A stretch of DNA of 31,401 nucleotides from a virus. The stretch spans positions 1 to 31,401 of IMG/VR virus record IMGVR_UViG_3300044949_001812; one strand, 5' to 3'. Each line of letters begins with the position of its first letter. Positions within the stretch are counted from its first letter, which is position 1. Shown here piece after piece: positions 1 through 8,188 of the stretch. Made by a program: the position numbers and the translations under genes. Below the pieces are notes generated by a model. That model saw nothing but the letters and a program-made list of their open reading frames with translations. It ran no database searches and was not told the DNA's origin.

Positions 1-31
1 CATCGAGATACGCCTTGCTCTCTGGCTGGGG

Positions 32-421
32 ATGCCAGTTCGCCGTCAAGGCTCGGGGCATCCCGTGTCGTCCTTCGACATTCCGCCGGAGGCTCACGCC
101 CCGCGGGTTTACCTCGATCAACCTGCGCCTGCGCCCGAGCCAAGCTCGGAGACCGTGTGCCAGGAGGCCGACCGCCTCGTCTCTGGGGACCGCGGCTCCG
201 CCTACGGGCACCCGCTCGACAACTTCACGCACACGGGCCGCCTCTGGGCGCCCATCCTCGGCCTCGACGAGGTCACGCCTGAGCAAGTGGCGCTCTGCAT
301 GATCGGCGTGAAGCTCTCGCGCGAGTGCCACAAATCGAAGCGCGACAATGCGACGGACATCGCCGGCTACGCCAAGTGCCTCGACCTGGTGCGCGAAGAG
401 AAGGCGCGGAGGGCGTCGTGA
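32..421 (+). CDS. DUF6378-family phage protein (5' end possibly outside window)
   Basis: The C-terminal two thirds carry the signature of the DUF6378 family of small phage proteins: a VSGDRGSAYGHPLDNF segment, then TPEQVALCMIGVKLSRE and a closing KRDNATDIAGYAKCL. The family is common in phage early regions and its biochemical role is unknown. The first 40 or so residues are Pro-rich and lie outside the domain. The reading frame stays open to the left edge of the window, so ATG 32 is only the first visible start and the gene may begin further left. Its stop overlaps the GTG of the next gene (GTGA), which suggests translational coupling. It is transcribed toward the integrase, opposite to the late operon. 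Confidence 0.8.
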   Translation: MPVRRQGSGHPVSSFDIPPEAHAPRVYLDQPAPAPEPSSETVCQEADRLVSGDRGSAYGHPLDNFTHTGRLWAPILGLDEVTPEQVALCMIGVKLSRECHKSKRDNATDIAGYAKCLDLVREEKARRAS

Positions 422-618
422 AAATCTACCTTGTGGTCTCGCACGACCGATTGGAGCCGTGGAGCTCCGTCCACAAGCGCGCCTACCCGACCCGCGAGGC
501 AGCGGCGAAGCGCGTAGCCCGGCTTGAAAACAGCGAAGCCGCAGAGGTCTCTTTCTTCAGAGTGGAGGAGGTTGAGTTGGTAGGGCAAACCACGCCTCTG
601 CCTCGTCCTTCCGCATGA
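418..618 (+). CDS. Small hypothetical protein, 66 aa
   Basis: GTG 418 is chosen because it overlaps the preceding stop by four bases (GTGA) and has a GGAGG about five bases upstream, one of the few good Shine-Dalgarno sequences in the window. The product starts KIYLVVSHDRLEPW and reads like a small alpha/beta protein: a beta strand, a helix rich in Ala and Arg (TREAAAKRVARLE), then another strand (EVSFFRVEEVEL). I do not recognise the family. The last 62 bases overlap the 3' end of the convergent integrase gene. The position after a DUF6378 gene suggests a small early phage protein. Confidence 0.6.
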   Translation: MKIYLVVSHDRLEPWSSVHKRAYPTREAAAKRVARLENSEAAEVSFFRVEEVELVGQTTPLPRPSA

Positions 619-1717
619 GCTCCCGGTAGTGGCGGTGCAGCACGCTCGGCGTGTTGCCCGCCTCGATCGAGGTCTCGTTCACGTTGCCCGTCACCGCCAC
701 TCGGGCCGAAATCCAGGAGTGGCGAAATCCGTTGTCGGCGAGGTCGAGCCCCGACGTCCGGCAAATATCCCTGATCCGGTCAATCGCGAGATTGGTGCAG
801 ATCGGGCCTTTCGTCGTGCCCGGACGCAACGCCCGAAGCCGCGCCACCGCCGCCGTGGGGATTGGCACCATCCGCCGCGCCGGTGTGCGCGGCTTGGCCT
901 TGCTGACCCGCAGGAACGCGCGATCAAGGTCGATGTCGTCCCAGGTCTGGGCGTGGACCTCCGCGCGCCGTAGGCCGCAAGCAGAGGCCAAGATGAGGGC
1001 CGGCTCATACTCCGGCTTCGCCCGGCGAACCTCGACGTAGGCCAGGGCCAGCTCCGCTGGCGTCACGAGGCCGATCTGGACACGCTTCGCCCGGACGGTG
1101 TCAGTGCGCTCCGCGGCGGTGAGCGTGTCCAGCGGGAGGTAGTTCCGCTTCCGCGCCCACCGGAAAAGGGTGACGATGCGCTGGCGGTGGCTGTTGCGGC
1201 TGTTGGCGTTCGCGAACTGGCCGAGGTAGCCGTCGAGCTCCGCCAGCCCCAGCGACTCCAGGGCGCGCCCCCGGAAGTGATCCCGGAAGCGCGGCAAGGT
1301 GCGGTCGTAGCCGGCCGTCGTGTCGACGCCCACCGATTGCTTTTGCGCGTAGAACTTTGCCACTACGTCCTCAACAAGGGCCTTGTGAGTAGAAGGTGAC
1401 GCCTTGTCCCGGGCGGTTCGCCATTCGCGAATTGCGACGAGGAGCGGAGTGTCACCGGCGAGCCCCCGTGCCGCGGCGAGCTCGGCGCGGTCCTCGGAGG
1501 TCATGCCGGCGGCGTCGATCCGACCGGCGTTGAGCTGCTTGGCCTTCAGCCCGGCCTCCTCGAGCGCGGCGGCCTCGTCGGCGAACTTCTGTTTCTTGCG
1601 GCCCTCGGCGGTTTGCCAGACCAGGACGAAGGCCCAGCCGGTGCGGTTCGTCTCGTGTCTCACGCGGTAGACCTTCACGCTCGCGTTGCCCTTCTTGATC
1701 GTCCTCGGCCAGGCCAT
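557..1717 (-). CDS. int: Tyrosine-type integrase
   Basis: 386-aa tyrosine recombinase that would catalyse site-specific integration and excision of the phage. Residues about 12-65 resemble an AP2-like arm-binding domain (strands SVKVYRVRHE and WAFVLVWQT, then a helix). A SAM-like core-binding domain spans about 90-195 and the catalytic domain about 215-375. Visible catalytic elements are Arg250 in ACGLRRAEV, Arg332-His333 in NGFRHSW and the nucleophile Tyr364 in HRHYREL. The His of the usual HxxR is Asn329 and the third-position His of the usual GH is Asn356 in AGNTP. I recall this variant as common in Verrucomicrobiota and Planctomycetota integrases, so it need not mean loss of activity. The gene lies downstream of the late operon on the same strand. 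Confidence 0.93.
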   Translation of the reverse strand: MAWPRTIKKGNASVKVYRVRHETNRTGWAFVLVWQTAEGRKKQKFADEAAALEEAGLKAKQLNAGRIDAAGMTSEDRAELAAARGLAGDTPLLVAIREWRTARDKASPSTHKALVEDVVAKFYAQKQSVGVDTTAGYDRTLPRFRDHFRGRALESLGLAELDGYLGQFANANSRNSHRQRIVTLFRWARKRNYLPLDTLTAAERTDTVRAKRVQIGLVTPAELALAYVEVRRAKPEYEPALILASACGLRRAEVHAQTWDDIDLDRAFLRVSKAKPRTPARRMVPIPTAAVARLRALRPGTTKGPICTNLAIDRIRDICRTSGLDLADNGFRHSWISARVAVTGNVNETSIEAGNTPSVLHRHYRELMRKDEAEAWFALPTQPPPL

Positions 1718-1878
1718 CGGCAGGGACCAAAAGGGGACAGACCGAGGCGGACAACTCTATTCCACGGCGGACGGGGTTCCTCTGGACGGGGCCAGCGGAA
1801 GGCCTGTTCTGGGCACCATTCTCCCTCTGAAGAGGGTTTCAGGGAACGGAAAGGGAACAAACCCGACGTCGGGAACCC
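1718..1878. other. Intergenic region upstream of int, possible attP
   Basis: 161 bp between the metallophosphoesterase stop and the integrase start. It holds a short direct repeat (GGGAACggaaaGGGAAC) and one copy of the dispersed palindrome (1862-1873). On the minus strand the palindrome is followed by TTTGTT and might act as a weak terminator. By phage convention attP often lies next to int, but I see no tRNA-like 3' end and cannot define a core site. Confidence 0.3.
1861..1874. promoter_or_regulatory. Dispersed palindrome copy 1
   Basis: ACCCGACGTCGGGA, 13 of 14 matches to TCCCGACGTCGGGA; intergenic, upstream of int. Candidate repressor site. Confidence 0.5.
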
Positions 1879-2751
1879 TTAGCGGGCCTCGGTGACCTCG
1901 AAGTCGATCTTGCCACCCTCGTCGTGGAAGATCCGCAGCCAAGCTGCGCCGACCGGCTTCGGCGGGGCGCCCCGCTCGATATGCCAGCCGCCGTGCCCGT
2001 CGCCATACTCCTCCTTGAAACCTGGCGTGCTGACGTGGACCTGGCGGCAATGCTCGACCCGATTCGCCCGGTTGAGTCGGACGCGGGCGATGGGTAGAAT
2101 GTAGCCGTCGTGGGTGTGCCCCGTGTGGCAGATGTCGGCGTCAGGGAGAAAGACCGCGTGGCGGTTGGTCTGGATGACGCCGCGAGTCACCGGGCCGCCG
2201 CCCCCGTGCCCGTGGTGATACCAGTAGGTGAGGCTGTGCTTGCTGGTGTGGTTGTAGGTGACGTGGAAGCGGACGTAGCCGCTGAAGCCCCCGGCCCGCG
2301 CCGGACTGCCCATCGCCTGAAGCCGCTCGGTCGTGCGTTCGACGAGGTCGGTCTCGTGCATGCGCTTCACCGCCGACTCGTGGTTCCCGACCCCCCGCAG
2401 GGTGATGATGTCCTTGTAGGGCTCGAGGTAGGCCGCGCCTGTCTCCACGAGGGAGTCGAAATACTTGCTGGTCTGGTGCTCCTTGCGGATGTCGCTTTTG
2501 CTGCCGCGCTTATCGAACTTGCCCTGCATCGCGCAGAACCAGTCGCCGATGTCGAGGACGGGGCAGTCGTCCTTCTTCGCACGCTTCAGGAGCTTCTCGT
2601 AGAGCGCCCGGTCGCAATGGGGGTTGTCCCAGTGGACGTCGCTCGTGAGGAGTGCCCGGAACTCGTCACCCACCCGGGGCAACGTGAGGTCGAAGCGGTG
2701 GACGTTTCGACTGACCTCGTCGAAGACCCAGGGAGCGGACGCGCAGCTCAT
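1879..2751 (-). CDS. Calcineurin-like metallophosphoesterase
   Basis: 290-aa protein with the complete ordered motifs of the calcineurin-like metallophosphoesterase fold: D38-V-H40 in SDVHWD, G69-D70 in DIGDW, GNHE at 122-125, a His-rich YHHGHG at about 178-183 and GHTH at 211-214. These ligate a two-metal centre that hydrolyses phosphomono- or diesters. The substrate cannot be read from the sequence. The start overlaps the stop of the preceding gene (ATGA), so it is the last cistron of the late operon. Phage members may act in DNA processing or counter-defence, but that is speculation. No signal peptide is visible, so it is probably cytoplasmic. Confidence 0.85.
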   Translation of the reverse strand: MSCASAPWVFDEVSRNVHRFDLTLPRVGDEFRALLTSDVHWDNPHCDRALYEKLLKRAKKDDCPVLDIGDWFCAMQGKFDKRGSKSDIRKEHQTSKYFDSLVETGAAYLEPYKDIITLRGVGNHESAVKRMHETDLVERTTERLQAMGSPARAGGFSGYVRFHVTYNHTSKHSLTYWYHHGHGGGGPVTRGVIQTNRHAVFLPDADICHTGHTHDGYILPIARVRLNRANRVEHCRQVHVSTPGFKEEYGDGHGGWHIERGAPPKPVGAAWLRIFHDEGGKIDFEVTEAR

Positions 2752-2963
2752 TTGGAAGCACCACGGCCCTCGATCTGCGCCAGCTTGATCTCAACGGCGG
2801 CCATGCGCTGTCGGAGGTCGAGAAGCTCGCGATCATTCGTCGACTTGGCTTCGACGAGCGCGGAGACCTTCTCGCCGGTCTCGCTGGTCTTGAAAGCCAC
2901 CCACCCCGAGACGCCCAGGAGGACGGCGATCAGGATGGTGTTAAGGTTGGTTTCTTTGCCCAT
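2748..2963 (-). CDS. Small membrane protein with coiled coil, holin-like position
   Basis: 71 aa: an N-terminal transmembrane helix (about residues 8-25, TILIAVLLGVSGWVAF) followed by a heptad-like charged helix (LLDLRQRMAAVEIKLAQIEG). One membrane span plus a coiled coil suits a lysis accessory or small holin-like protein, but no family is recognised. A second in-frame ATG lies three codons upstream (2972). I prefer 2963 because a GATTGAC copy of the start-associated motif sits 15 nt before it. It follows the coiled-coil lipoprotein gene and overlaps the phosphoesterase start by four bases. Confidence 0.7.
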   Translation of the reverse strand: MGKETNLNTILIAVLLGVSGWVAFKTSETGEKVSALVEAKSTNDRELLDLRQRMAAVEIKLAQIEGRGASK

Positions 2964-2983
2964 GACGGTCATTGGTGTGTCAA

Positions 2984-3751
2984 TCAGATTTGAGCCTGGT
3001 CTTGCGCCGAGCGGAGCTGGGGCACGAGGGCCGCGATCTTGGCCTGCTGACTCTGCCAGAGCGGCGAGTCGGCCACGCCGCGCGCGACGGTGGACAGGAA
3101 CGGCGCCTTGCGGTCGATCAGGGCGAGCAGCTCCCCCGTCGCGGCGGTGGCGTTGCCGGTGGCGAGCTTGAGGTAGATCCCGGCGGCCCACCCGAGCGCG
3201 GTGAGCACCGCCAGGCCGCCGGAGGCCCAGAGGGCTTTGGTGTAACGCCCCGCCAAGACGGCGTTGTGCGCGGCGATGCTGCGCGCGCGGGCCTCGGAGG
3301 CGGCGAGTTCTCCGCGCAGGGCGGTGAGCTGCGCGGAGGCGGACTCGTCGGCGGCGCGCTGCGCGGCACGCAACCGTTCGCCCTCGGCACGCAGGGCCTC
3401 GTTATCCGAGAGCAGGGCCTCGACCTGGGCGCGCACGCTGGCGAGCTGCGCAACGGTGAGCGGACCGTTTACCTCGGCGAGCAGGGCGGATGCCTGGCCG
3501 GCGGCCTCGCTCGCCACTTCGACCGGGCGCGAGGCGGGCGCGGTGAGCAGGGCGATGACGGCCTCCTGCACGCGCTCCTGCGCGCGCCGCAGCACGTCGC
3601 CCTCCGTGGTCGCGACCTTCGCCTCGGCCTTGACCACGGCGCGCTCGCCACGTGCGGCCCACCAGCCGAAGGGGCCGGAGCCGCCCGTAGTGGAGCAGCC
3701 ACTACCGACGAGGGCGAGCGTGATGAGCAGGAGGTGGGCGGCGGTTTTCAT
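2984..3751 (-). CDS. Lipoprotein with coiled coil and C-terminal transmembrane helix, spanin-like
   Basis: 255 aa. The N-terminus is a lipoprotein-type signal (MKTAAHLLLITLALVGSGC, candidate lipid-modified Cys19; the lipobox is imperfect because Gly stands at -3). A long Ala/Glu/Arg-rich coiled coil follows at about 95-165, then a hydrophobic helix at about 173-196 (KALWASGGLAVLTALGWAAG) and a soluble tail of about 55 residues. An outer-membrane lipid anchor linked through a coil to an inner-membrane helix is the architecture of a unimolecular spanin, which fuses the two membranes at the last step of lysis. The tail after the helix is longer than usual. It overlaps the preceding small membrane gene by four bases. 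The function is inferred from topology only. Confidence 0.75.
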   Translation of the reverse strand: MKTAAHLLLITLALVGSGCSTTGGSGPFGWWAARGERAVVKAEAKVATTEGDVLRRAQERVQEAVIALLTAPASRPVEVASEAAGQASALLAEVNGPLTVAQLASVRAQVEALLSDNEALRAEGERLRAAQRAADESASAQLTALRGELAASEARARSIAAHNAVLAGRYTKALWASGGLAVLTALGWAAGIYLKLATGNATAATGELLALIDRKAPFLSTVARGVADSPLWQSQQAKIAALVPQLRSAQDQAQI

Positions 3752-3882
3752 CGTGCGAGGTCGATCCAGAGCGCGAGCCCGAGGCCGGCGAGGGCGAGCG
3801 CAAGCGCGACGTGCCAGAGCTCGATTTTCTTACGCGGGCTCATGCCGCGACGAGTCGGGACGAAGGGGTCGGTGTTTTTCAT
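3748..3882 (-). CDS. 44-aa single-span membrane protein
   Basis: Short gene joined on both sides by 4-bp ATGA overlaps, to the trypsin-like gene upstream and the lipoprotein gene downstream. That makes it credible despite its size. The product begins MKNTDPFVPTRRGMSPRKK, a cytoplasmic-type basic leader, followed by a hydrophobic helix (VALALALAGLGLALWI) and a short DLAR tail. The positive-inside pattern predicts N-in, C-out. Its place in a chain of lysis-type membrane genes suggests a holin, pinholin or related lysis factor. No homologue is recognised. Confidence 0.7.
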   Translation of the reverse strand: MKNTDPFVPTRRGMSPRKKIELWHVALALALAGLGLALWIDLAR

Positions 3883-5045
3883 GGCCGGCTAGTGAAGGCC
3901 GAAATGTTCGGGAATCGCAGAGCAGAAGAGGAGCCGGGCAGCAGGGTCTCCATCGCGGATTGGATGGCTCCGGTTTTGCCAACGAGGGTCCCCATGCCGT
4001 CGTCGTTCACGCCTCCTCCGGTCCACCCCTTGCCGAGAAGCACAAGCTCTCCGTTGACCGGCACTCCGACGAATGAACCTGAGTCACCGGAAACCCATTC
4101 GAGATACCACGGGGCGAGTTCAGATGGACGAGCCGTATTCGACACCCCGAGGCCGGAGTTCAGGAACCCGAGGCCAAGCTGGAATCCCTGCGAGCCTCCG
4201 AACTCACGTTTGCCTTTGACCACTGGCAACCGGGAGGACGCGACGGTTGATCCGGCGCGAAACTTATCCGACCAGTTCGCGGGCGGGATGGCGATGGGAG
4301 TGATGTCTGTGAAGGGCGAGTCGAACATCACGAGCATCTGGTCACCGCCGAGGTCCACGCCTGCTGTCACGGTTCGGGTCTGGACTACGTTGCCGTTGGT
4401 GATGAGAGCGTGAGTCGAACCGACCACGTTCGCGACCACCCACGGCCAATGATGACACAGGACGCTGAAACGGGGGTGGATCATCGCGCCTTGATGCCAC
4501 CGCGCACCCACCGGACAGTGGATGGCCGACACGTCCCACGGCACCCAGAGGCTCGTGTTGCGGATGTCACTCGGAGCGACATTCATCGTGGTCGGGCTTG
4601 GGGTCTTTCCAGCCACCGCCGCCTTGATCGCAGCGTCGATATGGTGAGCGAGTGTGCCGGGGGTCCATCCAGTTAGCTCGGAGTAGACTCCGCCGCTCAC
4701 GGTGGAGACGAACGTCCCCGCCCGCTTCTTGATTCGGCCCACCTGCACGTTGACCGTGATATTGGACGAATAGGAAGTGGCGGTGACTCGACCGTTCGAG
4801 GCGATAGTGGCCGGCCCGACAACCGACCACTCAGGAGTAGTCGAAGTGCCTGAAACAACCCCTTGAACCTCTTGGACGACTGTGTCGGTGAACGAGGCAT
4901 ATTGGGAGTCAAAATCCGTAGCGGGGGCGAACCCGGGAGTGACGACTCGGGACACCGGATTCAGAGCAACGGTGAATGGGTCGTCCGAGACCAAAGGGCC
5001 GCGTGACGTGACGCCGGTAGGGGAGCCTCTTCGCGTCGTGCTCAT
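3879..5045 (-). CDS. Trypsin-fold serine-protease-like tail protein with Ig-like N-terminus
   Basis: 388 aa. Residues about 60-102 read like a bacterial Ig-like (BIG2-type) domain (PEWSVVGPATIASNGRVTAT, then NITVNVQV). Residues about 160-345 carry all elements of a chymotrypsin-type active site: a His pair H198-H199 in SVLCHHWPW, an Asp in the GDQMLVMF strand (D235, like the D-I-A-L-L strand of trypsins) and nucleophile S322 inside SGDSGS, followed by a VPVNGELVLLGKGW strand. The spacing and order fit the family. It follows the fibre genes, so it may be a fibre-associated processing protease or an adhesin domain that digests a surface protein. There is no signal peptide. The protease call rests on motifs alone. 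Confidence 0.65.
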   Translation of the reverse strand: MSTTRRGSPTGVTSRGPLVSDDPFTVALNPVSRVVTPGFAPATDFDSQYASFTDTVVQEVQGVVSGTSTTPEWSVVGPATIASNGRVTATSYSSNITVNVQVGRIKKRAGTFVSTVSGGVYSELTGWTPGTLAHHIDAAIKAAVAGKTPSPTTMNVAPSDIRNTSLWVPWDVSAIHCPVGARWHQGAMIHPRFSVLCHHWPWVVANVVGSTHALITNGNVVQTRTVTAGVDLGGDQMLVMFDSPFTDITPIAIPPANWSDKFRAGSTVASSRLPVVKGKREFGGSQGFQLGLGFLNSGLGVSNTARPSELAPWYLEWVSGDSGSFVGVPVNGELVLLGKGWTGGGVNDDGMGTLVGKTGAIQSAMETLLPGSSSALRFPNISAFTSRP

Positions 5046-5443
5046 GGCGTGAAAATCGCGTCGCGCTCAGCTTGGGTGATGACTTGCGCCTGAACCAACG
5101 CAGCGAACCCGGCGATGGTCTGCGGATGATCCATGAACATCTCTCCCTGCCCCATCGCCTCCGAGAGCCAAATGAAGATTGCGGGGCTTTGTAGTGACGT
5201 GGCAACTACACGCTCATACACTCCCGGTGCCTTGGCCCGGCAGTGGCGAACGAACTCCAACCAGTTATCGAAGCGCAGAGGACCTGCCGGCGCGGACGGC
5301 TCACGTTGCCAGCCCTCGGGTAGTTGATCGGCGGATACGAGGGAGTAGCCCTCGGGCGGAGTCCAGTGCTCGGGGATGTCGGGACCGACGAAGGTCTGAA
5401 CACGCCCGGTGGAGATGGAGACGAGTGCGAATTGAGTGCTCAT
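5042..5443 (-). CDS. Putative tail-fibre assembly or accessory protein
   Basis: 133 aa, directly downstream of the large fibre gene (6 bp between stop and start) and overlapping the next gene by four bases (ATGA). The N-terminal half (VSISTGRVQTFVGPDIPEHWTPPEGYSLV) resembles the short beta-hairpin starts of phage tail-fibre assembly or host-specificity proteins. The C-terminal part is helical, ending in an AGFAALVQAQVITQAERDAIF segment typical of phage proteins that count residues or positions for fibre assembly. The family is not firmly recognised; its role is inferred from position. Confidence 0.6.
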   Translation of the reverse strand: MSTQFALVSISTGRVQTFVGPDIPEHWTPPEGYSLVSADQLPEGWQREPSAPAGPLRFDNWLEFVRHCRAKAPGVYERVVATSLQSPAIFIWLSEAMGQGEMFMDHPQTIAGFAALVQAQVITQAERDAIFTP

Positions 5444-5449
5444 GGTAGG

Positions 5450-8164
5450 TCAGTAACGGACGGTGAGTCGGAGGATACCGGCGGCTCCATTGCCGCCTCG
5501 CTTTCCGGTCGTGCCATTGGTGGATGCGCCCGCGCCCGCTCCCCCTCCTCCGGGGAAATAACCGTCCCCACCCTGCCCACCTCCACCGGCATTGTTACCG
5601 CCACCACCGGAAGCCGAGAACGCTCCCCACAAAACAAGGGGACCACCGTAGGTCGCGGTTACTCCGTCTCCGCCACCCGCCGCGCCAACAGTCGCAGTCC
5701 AATTGTTGTTCGTGATAAACGCTGCGGTGCTCGGACCTGATACGCCCCCGCCTGCGTAATGGTTGTTGCTGGCGTCGATGCCGCCACCCCCTGCGCCACC
5801 GCTACCTCCGGGGATTTCAAAGTCAGTCGATATGCCGATAGAGGAGCCCGCCGCGGAGACGCTACCCGCGCCGCCTTGCGTCCCGGGGCGGTTGCAGTAA
5901 CCCCCTCGGGTGCTCTGCGCTCCGCCAGTGGTCGTCCCGGCGCGTCCCCGTCCGTTACCGGTGGGGTATAACGTGCCCGGGGCAAGTATCTGCGTGCCTC
6001 CACCGGAAATACTGGTATCCCCACCATGAGTGCCGGGGTTGCCGTCCGTGTTATCAGTCGTGGGAGCCGCTCCGCCAAGCCCACCGGCACCGATGGTCGC
6101 CGTGATCGTCGCTCCGCCGCCCCCGAAGGTCGAAGCGGGCACCTCGATGTCGAGGCCGTTGCCGCCGCTCCCACCCCCGCCACCGCCCCGCGCCGTGCCA
6201 GCCGCGCCACGTCGGCCAGACCCAGCGCCAGAGCCGCCAGACAGAAGCTCGCAACGAATGGAGCGTGCGCGGATGGGGAGCGCCCACGTGAACGGACCGG
6301 GGAGCGCGCCGGTAGACCCGGCAGGACCGCCAGTGTCGCGACGGAAGATGAAGGACTCCTCCATCGGCATACGTGAAACCAACGACCAGTTTGTGCCGTC
6401 GAACTGGCAACGCATGACCACCCGGCGAGCGGTCCCGTTGCCGATTGCCTCGTCAATCAGCGTCCCGCCGCTGGTGAGGTTGCGCAGTTCGATTCGCGGG
6501 TTGTTCGAGGCAGGCAGATCAACGTTGACCGTGATGAACGCGCCTGCGTGTGCGTTGGTCGATTGGAGCGTGACCGTGTGGGTGTATCCACCCGCGCCAG
6601 CCCCGGCGGTGATCGTCGCCACCTCGTTCGGCTGAGTCGCCAGAAGCGCGAGATTTGTGTTGCCAGCGGCGGACACGGTGGCCGTGAACGCACCGGCTAG
6701 GACAACCTTCCCCGCGACCGTCGCGGTCGCGTCGGGGACGGTGCCACCAATCGGTTCCTGCGCGAGTTGAATGAAGCTGAACGCCCCGCCACCTTCATCG
6801 ACAGTGTGAAACGTCACGATGGTCTGAGCGGGGATCAAAAGATCGTAACCGCCAATCGTGTCGGAGATGTAGGCCCAAACCGTCCCGATGTTCGCAACCC
6901 GGAGGCCCATCCGGGCAGAGTTCACGACAAACAGGGTATCACCGTCACCAAACAGGATCAATTGCGTGCCGTTCTCCACCGTAGCCCAATTCGTATCATA
7001 TTTGAGGATACTGCTTCCGCCTCCTGCGGCGAGCACCCCAGCGGTGTTCACGCCGTCGCCGATGCCGAGTTTCACGCGGGTAGGGGCGGTGAGACTATCG
7101 ACTCGGGCGAAGAGGTGGCGCAGACCCGGGATCGTGGTCGTGTCACTCTCCAAGAGCATCTGCGGGATGATCGGGCCGACCAGTTCACCGTTCTCCAGTA
7201 GGGCAGGGGTCTTCCGCTCCAGCACCTCCAACCCGTAGAGCCCGCCTTGCGGAATGGAGCTAAACTGGACGGCCTCGCCGGGGGCAATGACGATTGGACC
7301 ACCGGTGCCGGAAGAGGTCAGAGTGAAGTCCTCAACACCGAGGTTGTGGACGAGAACAGCGGTGCGGATCGCCGTGGCTGCGCGACCGCCTCCGAAGACG
7401 ACGTAGCTTTCCCCGTCCACAACCTCGGCCCACGCGGCGGGGAGGAGGATGGCGTCGCCCGACGCCCCCGTCGTCAGCCGCACCCAGACCTTCTCATTGG
7501 TGCTGGCCGCGTAATCGTCGGGACGGACAACGCCGGCGCCGACGTCCTCGGCAGTCGTGCCCGCCTGGAGCTGCCAGGTCTGGAGCAGCCCCCCGATTAG
7601 GATCTGCACCAAGACTCCGACGCCTAATCCCGAAGTCGGGATTCCGTCGAGGGCGTCGGTGCCGCCGGTGAGGGCGGTGATCGTGCGGTAGAAGGTGAGC
7701 GTGGTCCCCGTGGGGTATGCGTTCGGCGTGGACTCGCTACCGCGGAACAGATCGTTCTCGATCACGCAGCGCAGCGCACGGGTGGTCGTCTGGCGCCCGC
7801 TGGTGATGAACCCGATCTCCGCGGTGGCGGTGAGACTCGAGACGTCGGTCCCGCCGCCCAAGCCCAGCGCCGCATCGAGCGGGGTCGTGGCGAGGTTCGG
7901 CTGGCAAGTCCAGTAGGCCGTCGTGCCGCTGCCCGACTTCACGAAGTCCGTCGCCAGCACGAGGGGGTCCCCATCATGCACCCCCGCCGGCTTGACGCAG
8001 AAGAAGAGGCTGTCCGGGGTCGGGTCGACGACGACGTTGTTCTGGACGAACTGGATCTCCAGGTCGAGGGCGTCGCCGCGAGTCAGGTAGAGGCTGGCAA
8101 CGGCTTGGCGGACGCCAGGGCCCGCGATGACTTGGCGAAGGTCGAGGTCAACGGTGAGACGCAT
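5450..8164 (-). CDS. Tail fibre / receptor-binding protein with polyglycine-rich C-terminus
   Basis: 904 aa. An N-terminal beta-rich region (from MRLTVDLDLRQVIAGPG) with several repetitive beta segments precedes a C-terminal domain of about 270 residues very rich in Gly, with runs such as GGGGGGSGG and GGGGQGGDGYFPGGGG. Gly-rich tips of this kind form polyglycine-II-like sandwiches in some phage adhesins and carry receptor specificity in the loops. ATG 8164 is preferred over an upstream TTG at 8185 because GGTTGAC lies 16 nt before it and the TTG lies inside that motif. One palindrome copy lies between motif and start; another lies inside the gene at 7628. This region is less GC-biased than the head genes, consistent with exchangeable host-range DNA. 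Confidence 0.85.
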   Translation of the reverse strand: MRLTVDLDLRQVIAGPGVRQAVASLYLTRGDALDLEIQFVQNNVVVDPTPDSLFFCVKPAGVHDGDPLVLATDFVKSGSGTTAYWTCQPNLATTPLDAALGLGGGTDVSSLTATAEIGFITSGRQTTTRALRCVIENDLFRGSESTPNAYPTGTTLTFYRTITALTGGTDALDGIPTSGLGVGVLVQILIGGLLQTWQLQAGTTAEDVGAGVVRPDDYAASTNEKVWVRLTTGASGDAILLPAAWAEVVDGESYVVFGGGRAATAIRTAVLVHNLGVEDFTLTSSGTGGPIVIAPGEAVQFSSIPQGGLYGLEVLERKTPALLENGELVGPIIPQMLLESDTTTIPGLRHLFARVDSLTAPTRVKLGIGDGVNTAGVLAAGGGSSILKYDTNWATVENGTQLILFGDGDTLFVVNSARMGLRVANIGTVWAYISDTIGGYDLLIPAQTIVTFHTVDEGGGAFSFIQLAQEPIGGTVPDATATVAGKVVLAGAFTATVSAAGNTNLALLATQPNEVATITAGAGAGGYTHTVTLQSTNAHAGAFITVNVDLPASNNPRIELRNLTSGGTLIDEAIGNGTARRVVMRCQFDGTNWSLVSRMPMEESFIFRRDTGGPAGSTGALPGPFTWALPIRARSIRCELLSGGSGAGSGRRGAAGTARGGGGGGSGGNGLDIEVPASTFGGGGATITATIGAGGLGGAAPTTDNTDGNPGTHGGDTSISGGGTQILAPGTLYPTGNGRGRAGTTTGGAQSTRGGYCNRPGTQGGAGSVSAAGSSIGISTDFEIPGGSGGAGGGGIDASNNHYAGGGVSGPSTAAFITNNNWTATVGAAGGGDGVTATYGGPLVLWGAFSASGGGGNNAGGGGQGGDGYFPGGGGAGAGASTNGTTGKRGGNGAAGILRLTVRY
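7628..7641. promoter_or_regulatory. Dispersed palindrome copy 2 (intragenic)
   Basis: TCCCGAAGTCGGGA, 13 of 14 matches, inside the fibre gene. Confidence 0.4.
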
Positions 8165-8165
8165 A

Positions 8166-8179
8166 TCCCGACGTCGGGA
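8166..8179. promoter_or_regulatory. Dispersed palindrome copy 3, perfect
   Basis: TCCCGACGTCGGGA, between the GGTTGAC motif and the ATG of the fibre gene. A bound protein or an RNA hairpin here would block initiation of the fibre protein. Confidence 0.6.
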
Positions 8180-8180
8180 C

Positions 8181-8187
8181 GTCAACC
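8181..8187 (-). promoter_or_regulatory. Start-associated GGTTGAC, 16 nt before ATG 8164
   Basis: Two bases after the stop of the upstream gene. Supports the ATG at 8164. Confidence 0.55.
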
Positions 8188-8188
8188 T

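Noticed and set aside
1718-1878. tRNA or tRNA-derived att core next to int
   Set aside because: No T-loop or acceptor-like sequence and no cloverleaf visible.
8165-8185. TTG start giving seven extra residues on the fibre protein
   Set aside because: The TTG lies inside the GGTTGAC motif, and ATG 8164 has the usual motif spacing.
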